64,000 bases of DNA, taken from NCBI GenBank assembly GCA_002973635.1, contig CP027224.1, positions 1,498,501-1,562,500 on the forward strand, read 5' to 3'. The notes beneath the pieces were generated by a model, which saw only the letters and a list, made by a program, of their open reading frames with translations, did no database searches and had not been told where the DNA came from. The translations under genes were made by a program, and so were the position numbers. Positions 47,248 to 56,677 of the stretch are shown one piece after another. Source of the DNA: Lysinibacillus sp. B2A1 (GTDB taxonomy: Bacteria; Bacillota; Bacilli; Bacillales_A; Planococcaceae). Position 1 is the stretch's first letter, and each line of letters opens with the position of its first letter.

Positions 47248-47680
47248 TGAAATGACATTAACTTTTTTAGCACTTAGTGAAAATGAAGCTTTGGCACGTG
47301 TAGCTGTGACGGGCTTTATCGCGCAATTAGATCCAACAATTGATGAGCTATCTGAATTTAAAACGGTTGTTTCAGAGGCTGTTTCCAATGCTATTATTCA
47401 CGGCTATGAAGAGAATGGCAAAGGCGTTGTTACAGTTCATGCAAAACGTGAGGATGATATTGTAACTGTGTCTGTTATGGATAAAGGTACTGGTATAGAA
47501 GATGTAAGCCAAGCAATGGAGCCGTTATTTACAACGAAAAGCGCATTAGAGCGTTCTGGCATGGGCTTTACAATCATGGATAGTTTTTCTGATCAATTAA
47601 CAGTTATCTCCAAATGGCAAGAGGGCACAACGGTTACATTTACCAAGAAATTTTACTCGGTTCGCACACCGGTAATGTGA
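47240..47680 (+). CDS. spoIIAB: anti-sigma F factor / Ser kinase SpoIIAB
   Basis: A 146-residue GHKL kinase with the N box in VSEAVSNAIIHGYE (about 43-56), the G1 box VMDKGTGI (about 78) and G2 GMGFTIM (about 108). It binds sigma F and phosphorylates SpoIIAA. SD AGGGGG. Followed 10 bp later by sigF. Confidence 0.96.
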   Translation: MDNEMTLTFLALSENEALARVAVTGFIAQLDPTIDELSEFKTVVSEAVSNAIIHGYEENGKGVVTVHAKREDDIVTVSVMDKGTGIEDVSQAMEPLFTTKSALERSGMGFTIMDSFSDQLTVISKWQEGTTVTFTKKFYSVRTPVM

Positions 47681-47690
47681 GGTAGGGATT

Positions 47691-48482
47691 GTGAAGCCGT
47701 TAGAACAGTCGTCCGATAAGCTATTGTCACAGGAAGAAATGCGTGATTTAATTGCGCGTGCACAGCAGGGCGATCATGAGGCTCGTAAACGTATGATTGA
47801 AGGGAATACGAGACTTGTGTGGTCCATCGTACAACGCTTTACAACTAGAGGTGTGGAGCTTGAGGATTTATTCCAAATAGGCTGTATAGGTCTTATGAAA
47901 TCCGTGGATAAATTCGATTTAACGTATGATGTGAAATTTTCGACATATGCCGTACCGATGATTATTGGAGAAATTCAACGCTTTCTAAGGGATGATGGGA
48001 TGGTGAAGGTGAGCCGCTCTATTCGGGAGTTAAATTTTAAAATTCGCCATGCAACGGATGAGTTTATTAAAAATAATGAACACCCGCCTACCATTCAGGA
48101 ATTAGCGCAGGTACTCGGTGTCACGGCTGAGGAGATTGTTACAGCTTCAGATGCTTTAAGAGATCCTGCTTCCTTACATGAACAATTGTATGAAAGTGAA
48201 GGAGATTCCATTACATTAATGGATCAAATGAAGGATGAAAAATCTGAACAGCCTTTTGACTATATTCCTCTTAAAGAGGTATTAACGAGACTTGATCCAC
48301 GAGAACAATCAATAATCTATTTGCGCTATTTCTCAGATTGTACCCAAACAGAAATTGCCACTAGATTAGGTATTTCACAGGTGCAGGTATCACGATTAGA
48401 GAAAAAAATTCTTGCTCAATTAAAAACTTGGATGGCCACAAGTGCCACTATAGAAGAGGAAGAAATAAAAAAAGACAACTAA
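47691..48482 (+). CDS. sigF: forespore sigma factor SigF (SpoIIAC)
   Basis: A 263-residue sigma-70 protein. It has region 2 (EDLFQIGCIGLMKSVDKFD, about 57-76), region 3 (about 115-160) and region 4 HTH (TQTEIATRLGISQVQVSRLEKKIL, about 218-245). First compartment-specific sigma factor of sporulation. Starts with GTG after GAGGTAGGG. Confidence 0.96.
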   Translation: MKPLEQSSDKLLSQEEMRDLIARAQQGDHEARKRMIEGNTRLVWSIVQRFTTRGVELEDLFQIGCIGLMKSVDKFDLTYDVKFSTYAVPMIIGEIQRFLRDDGMVKVSRSIRELNFKIRHATDEFIKNNEHPPTIQELAQVLGVTAEEIVTASDALRDPASLHEQLYESEGDSITLMDQMKDEKSEQPFDYIPLKEVLTRLDPREQSIIYLRYFSDCTQTEIATRLGISQVQVSRLEKKILAQLKTWMATSATIEEEEIKKDN

Positions 48483-48497
48483 GAAAATGGTGACAGC

Positions 48498-49946
48498 ATG
48501 ACAAATAAATTATTTAACAGCTTAGAAGAAGCCGAAAATTTTCTTATTGAACAATTTGGTGACGGCGAATCATTTGACGTTGGTATCAAGCATTTATTTG
48601 TCAAGGATTTGCCGGTTCTTTGTGCATATATAAGTGGACTTGTAGATGGGGAGGCATTAACCCAGTTACTGTCTAATATGTTGCCTGATGAGGACATTGA
48701 AATTGATTTGGAGGATGAAAAAGAGTATTTTGAATCCTATTTTAACTTTCATGGTCGCTCAGAGGAAACGGAACGTAAAGCTTATTTATTAGCTATTTTA
48801 AGTGGGCAAGTAACCTTTATTACCAAAAGCGGCTACTGCTATGTTGCTGAACTACGAAATTATCCAGGGCGCTCTCCCGAGGAGCCAGATAATGAAAAAG
48901 TTATACGTGGTTCAAGGGACGGTTTTACAGAAGGGATTTCTCAAAATACGGCTTTAATACGTAGGCGTATTCGCAACAGCAATTTGCGTTTCGAGCTACA
49001 TAAAGTATCCAAAATTGGTCAAACCGATGTTGCTCTAGCGTTTATAAAGGATATTGCGAATACTGAAATGCTCGATAAATTGCGACAGCGTATCGGTCAG
49101 ATTGAGCACGATGGCTTAACAATGGCAGATAAATCACTTGAGGAATGGCTGTTTAAACAAAAGTTTCATCCAGTTCCATTTGTACGTTACTCAGAACGAC
49201 CAGATATTGTTGCAGCACATTTACTAGAAGGACATATTGCAATCATTGTGGATACATCCCCTTCAGTCATCATTGTTCCTGCAACTGTATTTCATTTATT
49301 ACAGCATGCGGAGGAGTATAGACAGGCACCTTTAGTTGGTACTTTTGTTCGATTTATGCGTTATTTTGGTGCCATTATGGGTTTGCTGTTATTACCACTT
49401 TGGTATGTATTTGCAACAAATCCATCCATATTGCCGGATGCTATTTCCTTTTTAGGTGAAGAGAAAAAATCACATATTCCATTATTGCTGCAAATTCTAA
49501 TTGGCGATATAGGAATTGAGTTTTTGAGAATGGCCGCCATTCATACCCCGTCCCCATTGTCTACTGCGATGGGCTTAGTTGCGGGGGTAATTATTGGTCA
49601 AATTGCCATTGATGTTGGATTGTTCTCATCAGAGGTTGTGTTATACACCGCAGTTGCTGCTATTCTAACATTTATTATTCCGACCTATGAACTAAGTATT
49701 TCTGTGAAGCTCTTTAGATTAGCATTATTAATTATGACAGGTCTTTGGGGTGTGAACGGGTTATTTATAGGCATTTTTCTATTATTTACGTATTTATGTT
49801 CGTTACGTCCGATGCAGGCGCCTTATATGTGGCCGTTAATTCCATTCTTTCCAGTAGCAATGCTTCGTGTGCTGATCCGTTTCCCAATGACAGCAGATGC
49901 ATTAAGACCTTATGTAGTCGCTTCCAAACAGCGAAAAAGATCATAG
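48498..49946 (+). CDS. spoVAF: SpoVAF, GerA-like spore protein
   Basis: A 482-residue GerA-family protein. The N-terminal soluble half has FITKSGYCYVAELRNYPGRSPEEPD and VIRGSRDGFTEGISQNTALIRRRI (about 130-160). About five membrane segments follow (about 290-460), with the cytosolic CSLRPMQAPYMWPL loop near the end. In B. subtilis spoVAF is the last gene of the spoVA operon before lysA; here it follows sigF after 15 bp without spoVAA-AE. Confidence 0.9.
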   Translation: MTNKLFNSLEEAENFLIEQFGDGESFDVGIKHLFVKDLPVLCAYISGLVDGEALTQLLSNMLPDEDIEIDLEDEKEYFESYFNFHGRSEETERKAYLLAILSGQVTFITKSGYCYVAELRNYPGRSPEEPDNEKVIRGSRDGFTEGISQNTALIRRRIRNSNLRFELHKVSKIGQTDVALAFIKDIANTEMLDKLRQRIGQIEHDGLTMADKSLEEWLFKQKFHPVPFVRYSERPDIVAAHLLEGHIAIIVDTSPSVIIVPATVFHLLQHAEEYRQAPLVGTFVRFMRYFGAIMGLLLLPLWYVFATNPSILPDAISFLGEEKKSHIPLLLQILIGDIGIEFLRMAAIHTPSPLSTAMGLVAGVIIGQIAIDVGLFSSEVVLYTAVAAILTFIIPTYELSISVKLFRLALLIMTGLWGVNGLFIGIFLLFTYLCSLRPMQAPYMWPLIPFFPVAMLRVLIRFPMTADALRPYVVASKQRKRS

Positions 49947-50072
49947 GAGCCGTTGCACTCGTTTTTTTCATGTGATAAAGTTCACATATAGTATTTTGTG
50001 ATTTTTGCGAAAATTATCTTCATACAAAATGGTTTATTCATACAAGTACGAATTTGTGAGCAGGAGATAAAC

Positions 50073-50165
50073 ATGAAGGATTGTTTGAAAGCTATAAAAT
50101 ATTGTAGTATTCAAACAAGCGCAATGAAATTTTCATGTGATGAATCACAGAATGGAACGATGTGA
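50073..50165 (+). CDS. possible 30-residue leader ORF upstream of lysA
   Basis: An ATG 6 nt after GGAG opens a 30-codon frame ending at TGA 50163-50165, just before the lysA SD. It spans an inverted repeat with arms TTGTTTGAA/TTCAAACAA (50081-50118). There is no run of Lys codons, so classic attenuation is not supported. It may be chance. Confidence 0.3.
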   Translation: MKDCLKAIKYCSIQTSAMKFSCDESQNGTM

Positions 50166-50181
50166 AAAGGGAGAGATGCAC

Positions 50182-51501
50182 ATGCATTTATATGGGACAC
50201 AAGCAATTTCTGAAAAAGGTCATTTAACAATAGGACAGGTAGATACACTAGAGCTTGCCAAAGAATACGGTACACCTTTATTTGTGTACGATACAGCGCT
50301 TATTCGTAAGCGTGCACGCGGCTTTATTGATACGTTTAAAAAACTAGGCGTTAAAGCAGAAGTAGCTTATGCTTCAAAGGCATTTGCATGTGTAGCTGTG
50401 TACCAATTAGCGGCCGAGGAAAATTTATCGTTGGATGTAGTCTCAGGAGGAGAATTATTTACAGCGTTAAAAGCTGGATTTCCTGTTGAGCGTATTCATT
50501 TCCATGGTAACAATAAAAGCATAGCTGAATTAGAGTTAGCCTTTGATGCCAAAATTGGTTGTATTGTCGTAGATAATTTCTATGAAATTCAGTTATTAAA
50601 AGAAATTTCAGAGCGCCGTCAACAAAAAATGCGTATATTATTGCGTGTCACTCCAGGTGTCGAAGCACATACACACGATTTTATTACGACTGGTCAAGCA
50701 GATTCTAAATTTGGTTTCGATTTAAATAATGGTCAAGCAGATGAAGCGTTCCAACAAACATTTAACCATCCATATTTAGAACTCCTAGGTTTACACTGCC
50801 ATATTGGCTCACAAATTTTTGACACAGCTGGCTTTGGCTTAGCGGGGGAAAAATTAATCGATAAAATTTCGGATTGGTACAAGGTTCACGATTTTACATG
50901 TACTGTGTTAAACTTAGGGGGAGGCTTCGGAATTCGTTATACAGAAGAAGATGCACCTCTTGAGCCACAAGTATATGTAGAAGATATGATTACAGTCGTC
51001 AAAAATAAAGCGACTGTACTTGGACTTAGAATGCCAGAAATTTGGATTGAACCAGGTCGTTCACTTGTAGGCGATGCAGGTACGTCTCTTTATACGATTG
51101 GTTCACAAAAAACAGTGCCAGACGTACGTAAATATATAGCTATAGATGGAGGCATGAGCGATAATATCCGTCCAGCGCTATACGATGCGAAATATGAGGC
51201 TGTCATTGCAAATAAAGCAAGTGAACCAAAAAGTGAAACATATACAGTGGCTGGAAAGCTTTGCGAATCTGGTGATAAATTAATTATCGATGCAAAACTT
51301 CAGGAAGCAGCTTCTGAAGATGTATTAGCAATCTTCTGTACTGGCGCGTACGGATATTCTATGGCAAGTAACTACAATCGTGTTCCACGACCAGCTGTAG
51401 TGTTCGTAGAAGATGGTAAGCATCAGTTAGCAATTCGACGCGAAAGTTATGAAGATATTGTGCAAAACGATCTCCCGCTTACGTTAAAAAAGGGTGAGTA
51501 A
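50182..51501 (+). CDS. lysA: diaminopimelate decarboxylase
   Basis: Start at ATG 50182, eight nt after AAGGGAG. The 439-residue PLP enzyme makes lysine from meso-diaminopimelate. PLP Lys in AYASKAFAC (about 62); HFHGNNKS, GLHCHIGSQIF, GGGFGIRY and EPGRSLVG bind cofactor; CESGD (about 345) is the active Cys. The spoVAF-lysA neighbourhood is shared with B. subtilis. No lysine riboswitch seen. Confidence 0.96.
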   Translation: MHLYGTQAISEKGHLTIGQVDTLELAKEYGTPLFVYDTALIRKRARGFIDTFKKLGVKAEVAYASKAFACVAVYQLAAEENLSLDVVSGGELFTALKAGFPVERIHFHGNNKSIAELELAFDAKIGCIVVDNFYEIQLLKEISERRQQKMRILLRVTPGVEAHTHDFITTGQADSKFGFDLNNGQADEAFQQTFNHPYLELLGLHCHIGSQIFDTAGFGLAGEKLIDKISDWYKVHDFTCTVLNLGGGFGIRYTEEDAPLEPQVYVEDMITVVKNKATVLGLRMPEIWIEPGRSLVGDAGTSLYTIGSQKTVPDVRKYIAIDGGMSDNIRPALYDAKYEAVIANKASEPKSETYTVAGKLCESGDKLIIDAKLQEAASEDVLAIFCTGAYGYSMASNYNRVPRPAVVFVEDGKHQLAIRRESYEDIVQNDLPLTLKKGE

Positions 51502-51503
51502 AT

Positions 51504-51614
51504 TTGAGGAAAAATAAATGGGTTTTACTAGCGTCCATTTCAGTTTTTATCTTATTGTGGGGCGTACTTTATTGGGTGTTGGCGTCTAAAGGAATACTTG
51601 GACCTGGTTCGTAA
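51504..51614 (+). CDS. 36-residue single-pass membrane peptide
   Basis: The TTG at 51504 follows AAGGGTGAG, and its frame starts 2 bp after the lysA stop. It encodes 36 residues: basic RKNK start, one membrane helix (WVLLASISVFILLWGVLYWVL, about 6-26) and a Gly-rich tail. Good SD, tight spacing and membrane-helix composition support a real small gene in the lysA operon. Function unknown. Confidence 0.55.
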   Translation: MRKNKWVLLASISVFILLWGVLYWVLASKGILGPGS

Positions 51615-51700
51615 GACAGAAATTGGCTTGCGGTAAAAGTACAAATCGTGTAGGATAGTCAAAGATTATGTACAGCTAGAAAAAGAGGGAATAGACAAAT

Positions 51701-52075
51701 ATGTTAATTCGATATAAAAAAGCTTTCGAGAAAATAGCAATGGGGCTACTCTCGTTTATGCCTAACGAAAAAGACATAAAAAAGCTCACAGAGACAATCC
51801 ACTCCTATGAAAATAATGATAACTGGGTATTATATTTATGGAAAAAGAATGATGAGTATGTTGGCATTGTCGGATTGGTAACTGACGATAATAATATTGC
51901 TACGATTCAGCATGTATCCGTTGTCCCTTCTTACAGAGGAGAGGGCGTTGCGAAGGAAATGCTGCAGGAAGTGGCTGAACTTGGTCAGTTCGAAAATGTG
52001 CGCGCAACAGATGAAACACGTAAATTTGTTCGAAAATGTATAAATTGTATGGATGAAGAAGCAGACGAGCATTAA
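51701..52075 (+). CDS. ribT: RibT-like GNAT acetyltransferase
   Basis: A 124-residue GNAT protein opening LIRYKKAFEKIAMGLLSFMPNEKD, nearly the family signature of RibT, with the acetyl-CoA loop VVPSYRGEGVAKEML (about 74-88). In B. subtilis ribT ends the riboflavin operon next to ypuF-scpA-scpB; here ypuF-scpAB follow but no rib genes precede it. Acetylated substrate not known. Confidence 0.88.
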   Translation: MLIRYKKAFEKIAMGLLSFMPNEKDIKKLTETIHSYENNDNWVLYLWKKNDEYVGIVGLVTDDNNIATIQHVSVVPSYRGEGVAKEMLQEVAELGQFENVRATDETRKFVRKCINCMDEEADEH

Positions 52076-52575
52076 CGTCTGCTTTTTCTATGTTTACTTT
52101 CTTGTCTTTCTGCAAGAATATGTGAGCGATCTCGAAGCATATGTTTATGAAGAAGATAGTTAGCGTTACTGTTTGGTAAAAGTTGTATGCGAGTGATTGT
52201 TAAATCTTCCAATGCAGGAGAAAGGGGTAACTGAAAGGCTTGGAAGGGTCTACCTGTGTGGATAGCAGAAAGCACCTCGGCAAGATGTAACATTAGTTTA
52301 TCGTAGTTAATTTCTGTAAAAAAGATATCGTTACGATTAGATTGAAAATTATTGAATGCTTTCTCGAGGATTCGTGCTGCACCAGTATAATTGTGACGTC
52401 GCCAATGATATAGGCCCGTTGCAAGCTGTACATATCCTACGAGCGGATGTTTTTTATCACCTGGAGCAATATCCTTCCAGTATTCCTCAAGAACTTCATG
52501 ACATTCAAAAAAATCATGGTTGCCATTGAAATATGCGCAGTAGTCGATAAATAAAGTATGATGCTGTGGATGCAT
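52072..52575 (-). CDS. DUF309 protein YpuF
   Basis: A 167-residue helical protein with the DUF309 signature: FNGNHDFFECHEVLEEYWKD (about 14-33) and then YVQLATGLYHWRRHNYTGAARILEKA. Function unknown. It converges on ribT with a 4-bp overlap and is divergent from scpA, the B. subtilis order. Confidence 0.9.
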   Translation of the reverse strand: MHPQHHTLFIDYCAYFNGNHDFFECHEVLEEYWKDIAPGDKKHPLVGYVQLATGLYHWRRHNYTGAARILEKAFNNFQSNRNDIFFTEINYDKLMLHLAEVLSAIHTGRPFQAFQLPLSPALEDLTITRIQLLPNSNANYLLHKHMLRDRSHILAERQESKHRKSRR

Positions 52576-52630
52576 TTTGGACTCCTTTCTACTATACTAA
52601 AAGAACATAGAAACACAGGGTGGTAAAACA

Positions 52631-53410
52631 ATGTCTTATGAAGTAAAATTAGATGCCTTTTCAGGGCCTCTTGATTTATTATTGCATTTAATTCACAGAT
52701 TGGAAATTGATATCTATGATATCCCAATGGCTGAAATTACTCAACAATATATTGATCATATACATGCTATGCAAGTACTGGAATTAAATGAAGCTAGTGA
52801 ATATTTAGTGATGGCTGCAACATTACTGGCAATTAAAAGCCGTATGCTCTTGCCGATTCATGAAGGTGAGCTGGAGGATGCCGAATTAGAAGTGGATGGC
52901 CCAGACCCTCGTGAAGAACTTGTACTACGTTTAATTGAGTATAAGAAATATAAGGAAGCGGCTAGTAATCTGCAAGAGCTTGAAACAGACCGAGCACAAG
53001 TATTTACTAGGCCGCCAGCAGATTTATCGGGATTAGCCTCAGATGAGCAAATGGCGTTATTTGATATGAATGTCAACATCTATGATATGCTTGGTGCTTT
53101 TCAAAAGCTGATGCGCCGAAAGAAATTGAAAAAACCATTAAAGACAACTGTTGCAAGACAGGAGCGTTCAGTGCGTGACCAAATGCGCTCAGTTGTTGAT
53201 TCATTACGTTCCACAGGTGGACGTGCATCATTTTTCGCGCTTTTTCCCTATGAAGATAAGCCAACGCTTATTCTGACGTTTTTATCACTACTTGAGCTGA
53301 TGAAACGTCAGGTCGTCATCGTAGAGCAAGACGGTAACTTTGAAGAATTAACGGTTACCTTACAGAAGGAGGATTGGGATGATGACGAAAACAATGATGC
53401 TACAGAGTAG
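52631..53410 (+). CDS. scpA: segregation and condensation protein ScpA
   Basis: A 259-residue kleisin that bridges the Smc dimer. The N-terminal segment VKLDAFSGPLDLLLHLIHRLEIDIYDIPMAEITQQY is diagnostic. A middle acidic linker (about 75-100) and a winged-helix C-terminus follow. It overlaps scpB by 32 bp. Confidence 0.95.
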   Translation: MSYEVKLDAFSGPLDLLLHLIHRLEIDIYDIPMAEITQQYIDHIHAMQVLELNEASEYLVMAATLLAIKSRMLLPIHEGELEDAELEVDGPDPREELVLRLIEYKKYKEAASNLQELETDRAQVFTRPPADLSGLASDEQMALFDMNVNIYDMLGAFQKLMRRKKLKKPLKTTVARQERSVRDQMRSVVDSLRSTGGRASFFALFPYEDKPTLILTFLSLLELMKRQVVIVEQDGNFEELTVTLQKEDWDDDENNDATE

Positions 53411-53975
53411 AATTGAAGCTTTATTATTTGTTGTCGGAGATGATGGTTTAACCATCAAACAATTATCACAGCTATTAGGCGAGGCCGAAGAACCTGTTGT
53501 ACAGGCTATGCAGGCATTACGTGTAAGCTATGAAGAGGATTTAGCGAGGGGCATAACCGTCAAAGAGATGGCAGGTGTTTATCAGCTAATAACAAAGTCT
53601 GAGCTTGCAGATGCTATTCAAAGATTAGTAGAAAATCCTACTGTCCAATCATTATCTCAAGCGTCACTTGAGGTACTTGCGATTGTGGCCTATAAGCAGC
53701 CAATTACACGTGTAGCCATTGAGGATTTGCGCGGTGTGAAGTGTGAAAGGCCTATACAAACGCTTGTTTCTAGAGCATTAATTAAAGAGGTTGGCCGTTC
53801 AGAAGGGACAGGTCGTGCAATTCTATATGGGACTACTAAAGAGTTTTTAAACTACTTTGGATTAAATAGTATTGAAGAAATGCCGCCTCTACCTGAGGAA
53901 GAAAACGTTGAAACAGAGAAAGAAACAGATTTATTTATGACGAAATTCCAAGAAACTTTTAGTGGGATAAAGTAA
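53379..53975 (+). CDS. scpB: segregation and condensation protein ScpB
   Basis: A 198-residue protein with two winged helices: IEALLFVVGDDGLTIKQL (about 12-29) and LEVLAIVAYKQPITRVAIEDLRGV (about 105-128). Partner of ScpA in the Smc complex. SD AAGGAGG lies inside scpA, so translation is coupled. Confidence 0.95.
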   Translation: MMTKTMMLQSRIEALLFVVGDDGLTIKQLSQLLGEAEEPVVQAMQALRVSYEEDLARGITVKEMAGVYQLITKSELADAIQRLVENPTVQSLSQASLEVLAIVAYKQPITRVAIEDLRGVKCERPIQTLVSRALIKEVGRSEGTGRAILYGTTKEFLNYFGLNSIEEMPPLPEEENVETEKETDLFMTKFQETFSGIK

Positions 53976-54182
53976 AGATATATCATATATTGCTTTTAAC
54001 ATAAATATGTATCTAGCATAAACATATAGTAGTAAGATTTCCTTTTAAATGGAAGTTGAAATAGAAGTGTAAGACCATTTGTAGAGGCTAGATTAGTGAG
54101 CTAACAACTGGTTGGAAAAGAACCATTAGATTAGTTTCATGTTATTTATATTTTCCTATTACTTTTAATAAGGAGTGGCTCG

Positions 54183-55253
54183 TTGCTTCGGTTAGTACGT
54201 GTACTATTGTTCATGTTTGTCGTGTTAATGCTTATGCTTCCGCAAACCAGCCTAGCAAGAGGAGGCAGTGGATATGTTGTCCTTGATGGTGATACGGGTC
54301 GTGTTTTATTTGAATCTAATAGTGATGCACGGCTACCCATTGCCAGCTTAACAAAAATTTGGACAGCGCTTGTTGCTATTGAAAACAGTGATCTTCAGGA
54401 GGAAGTGGTTATTTCACCAAGGGCTGCGATGGCTGAAGGCTCATCAATTTACTTGCAAGCAGGTGAAAAGGTAACGGTTGAAACGCTATTATATGGTTTA
54501 ATGCTGCGCTCAGGAAATGATGCAGCAACAGCTTTAGCAGAGCATGCTGGAGGGTCAGTAGAAGGATTTGTCAAATTAATGAATGAGCGAGCTGTTGTAG
54601 CTGGTCTCACAAATACCGTTTTTATGAATCCTTCTGGCTTACATCATGATGAGCATCTATCATCAGCTAGGGATACTGCAGAGATGCTGAGGATCGCCCT
54701 TCAAAATAATACCTTCAAGTCAATTGCATCAACTGTTTTATATCGGGCTGATACAGAAAATGGAATGCTTTGGGAAAATAAGCATCGTTTATTACGAGAG
54801 GGAGCAGGGACTGCTGCTAACTTAGATGACGAAATGAAACAGCCAGTGAGTTCCTTAAAAACTGCAACGGGTACAGCCTTTGCTGGAAAAACGGGTTTTA
54901 CAAAGGTTGCTGGTCGCACACTGGCTACTGCCTTTCAAAATGATGGGCAAACTTGTATCGTTGTCACGCTGAATGAATCCGATGATTGGAATGTACATCG
55001 GGGGTTAGCCAATAAAGTGTGGGAAGAGTACAATCTTGAGACAGTGGTAAAAAAAGGGAAGTATAATGTGAACAAAAAGGTAGCCATTCGTTTAGAGCAG
55101 CCAATTCGTTTACAACTAACCAAAGAGGAAAAAGATAGTGTAAGGCAAGTGTTACACGTTTCAAGGAAACGTCAGGAGGCTGTCCTATCGATTTTTATCG
55201 GTGAGGAACGAATATATGCAAAGGCAGTAACTGTTGAATCAGCGGATCGTTAA
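54183..55253 (+). CDS. dacB: D-alanyl-D-alanine carboxypeptidase (DacB-type)
   Basis: A 356-residue penicillin-binding protein with a signal peptide (about 1-25). Its three motifs are SLTK (about 55-58), SGN in MLRSGNDAA (about 112) and KTG in AGKTGFTK (about 238). It trims the stem pentapeptide of peptidoglycan. It starts at TTG after AAGGAG. Its position between scpAB and rluB matches sporulation-specific DacB of B. subtilis; DacF is another possibility. Confidence 0.85.
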   Translation: MLRLVRVLLFMFVVLMLMLPQTSLARGGSGYVVLDGDTGRVLFESNSDARLPIASLTKIWTALVAIENSDLQEEVVISPRAAMAEGSSIYLQAGEKVTVETLLYGLMLRSGNDAATALAEHAGGSVEGFVKLMNERAVVAGLTNTVFMNPSGLHHDEHLSSARDTAEMLRIALQNNTFKSIASTVLYRADTENGMLWENKHRLLREGAGTAANLDDEMKQPVSSLKTATGTAFAGKTGFTKVAGRTLATAFQNDGQTCIVVTLNESDDWNVHRGLANKVWEEYNLETVVKKGKYNVNKKVAIRLEQPIRLQLTKEEKDSVRQVLHVSRKRQEAVLSIFIGEERIYAKAVTVESADR

Positions 55254-55272
55254 AAGCGGACGCTGATTTTTT
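55238..55272 (+). terminator. terminator overlapping the dacB stop
   Basis: Arms ATCAGCG and CGCTGAT with a 16-nt loop, followed by a T6 run. Confidence 0.8.
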
Positions 55273-55608
55273 GACGTTCGAACGTTCCTATAGGAAAAAA
55301 ATTTTAGAATCACAGTCGATTTGTCATTTAAAGAAACGAGCATACTAGCTCTGAATAAAAAGGATCTACAGTAAATTTTAGGTGTTAAAATTATAGAAAC
55401 TAGCTAATAAAAAATTATTTCAAATACTCTAATTACTTATTCATAATTAGTTTTTCTTTAATAATACACAAAAGTATGACATAATTTTCACAGATTAGCG
55501 GGAAACATAACCTGATTGAAGATTGTATAAGGTTTATCTCAATTACGCCAAGGCGAAATTGATAAGTTGGCATGAATGCCATTGCGAATGAAAACTAGAG
55601 GTGAAAGT
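55254..55608. other. gene-free gap between dacB and rluB
   Basis: About 355 bp. It holds the dacB terminator, a perfect 12-bp palindrome ACGTTCGAACGT (55274-55285) and otherwise AT-rich DNA without a plausible gene. The spmA and spmB genes found here in B. subtilis are absent. Confidence 0.6.
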
Positions 55609-56340
55609 ATGGAAAGATTACAAAAGGTCATTGCATATGCAGGTGTTGCATCGAGGCGTAAGGCGGAGCAATTGATTTTAGAAGGTAAAGTAAAGGTGAA
55701 CGGCGTTGTAGTGCGTGAGCTAGGTACAAAGGTGTCCAACTCAGATACGATTGAAGTTGAGGGAGTAAAACTTGAAAAAGAGGATAAGGTTTATTACTTA
55801 CTATATAAACCTCGCGGAACCATTTCAGCTGTAACGGATGATAAAGGACGCAAAACTGTCACAGATTTATTTAAGCATATTCCGCAACGTATTTTCCCAG
55901 TTGGGCGTCTTGATTATGATACATCTGGCTTATTATTGCTGACAAATGATGGGGAATTTTCCTATATGTTGACACACCCGAAATTTAAAATCGACAAAAC
56001 TTATATTGCGCGTGTCAAAGGTGTTCCAACGATTGAAGGTTTAAAAAAGCTGCAACGAGGAATTAAGTTAGAGGATGGTAAAACGGCACCAGCGATGGTA
56101 AGTATGACCTCCTTTGACGAGAAAGCTGGTAAGGCGATTTGTGAAATTACCATTCATGAAGGGCGAAATCGTCAAGTGCGCCGCATGTTTGAGGCAATTG
56201 GTACACCTGTTGTCAAATTAAAACGTGAACGCTTTGCTTTTTTAGATTTATATGGTCTGGCACCTGGAGAGTATCGTGAATTGACAAAGCATGAAGTGAA
56301 GCAATTAAGAGTGTTAGCAGAGACAGGAAAAATAGGTTAA
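55609..56340 (+). CDS. rluB: 23S rRNA pseudouridine synthase RluB
   Basis: Start at ATG 55609 after AGAGGTGAAAG. The 243-residue protein has an N-terminal S4 domain (about 2-48, RLQKVIAYAGVASRRKAEQLI) and the RsuA/RluB catalytic motif GRLDYDTSGLLLLTNDG (Asp about 103), plus EGRNRQVRRMFEAIG (about 184). Modifies large-subunit rRNA. Confidence 0.93.
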   Translation: MERLQKVIAYAGVASRRKAEQLILEGKVKVNGVVVRELGTKVSNSDTIEVEGVKLEKEDKVYYLLYKPRGTISAVTDDKGRKTVTDLFKHIPQRIFPVGRLDYDTSGLLLLTNDGEFSYMLTHPKFKIDKTYIARVKGVPTIEGLKKLQRGIKLEDGKTAPAMVSMTSFDEKAGKAICEITIHEGRNRQVRRMFEAIGTPVVKLKRERFAFLDLYGLAPGEYRELTKHEVKQLRVLAETGKIG

Positions 56341-56677
56341 TTGAACATGATCTTATAGAAAGTGAAGATACCATTATCCGTATGGGAATGTTTTCACTTT
56401 CTTAGTGGTGTAATCGTTCATAAATCATTCATAATTATTAGCTAAGCGTTTTTGTATCATTTTGCTATAATAGGTGAGAACAGTACACCTATATTAGTTT
56501 CATCCAGTCGAAGTAGTATTCACTTCTGACTTTGTAGCTTTTAGGCGCAGAAGCAATAGAGTTGTATAGAATTTGAAACCATACTAGCTGTACAGGAAAT
56601 GAAATATCTATACATATTTTAAAAACTTTGCGTTATAAACGTTGCTCAAAGCCGTAATTGATAGGGGGTTTATTAAC
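56341..56677. other. leader region between rluB and resA
   Basis: About 337 bp without a gene. An imperfect hairpin with arms AGAAAGTGAA/TTCACTTTCT (56357-56402) follows rluB, without a T run. A TATAAT (56466-56471) lacks a good -35, as expected of a promoter that needs an activator such as ResD; this is inferred. Confidence 0.5.

Noticed and set aside
49947..50181. Lysine riboswitch before lysA
   Set aside because: The leader is too short and lacks the conserved purine-rich core; only one simple inverted repeat is present.
55274..55285. Palindrome ACGTTCGAACGT as a LexA box
   Set aside because: LexA boxes are GAAC-N4-GTTC; here the halves are reversed and unspaced.
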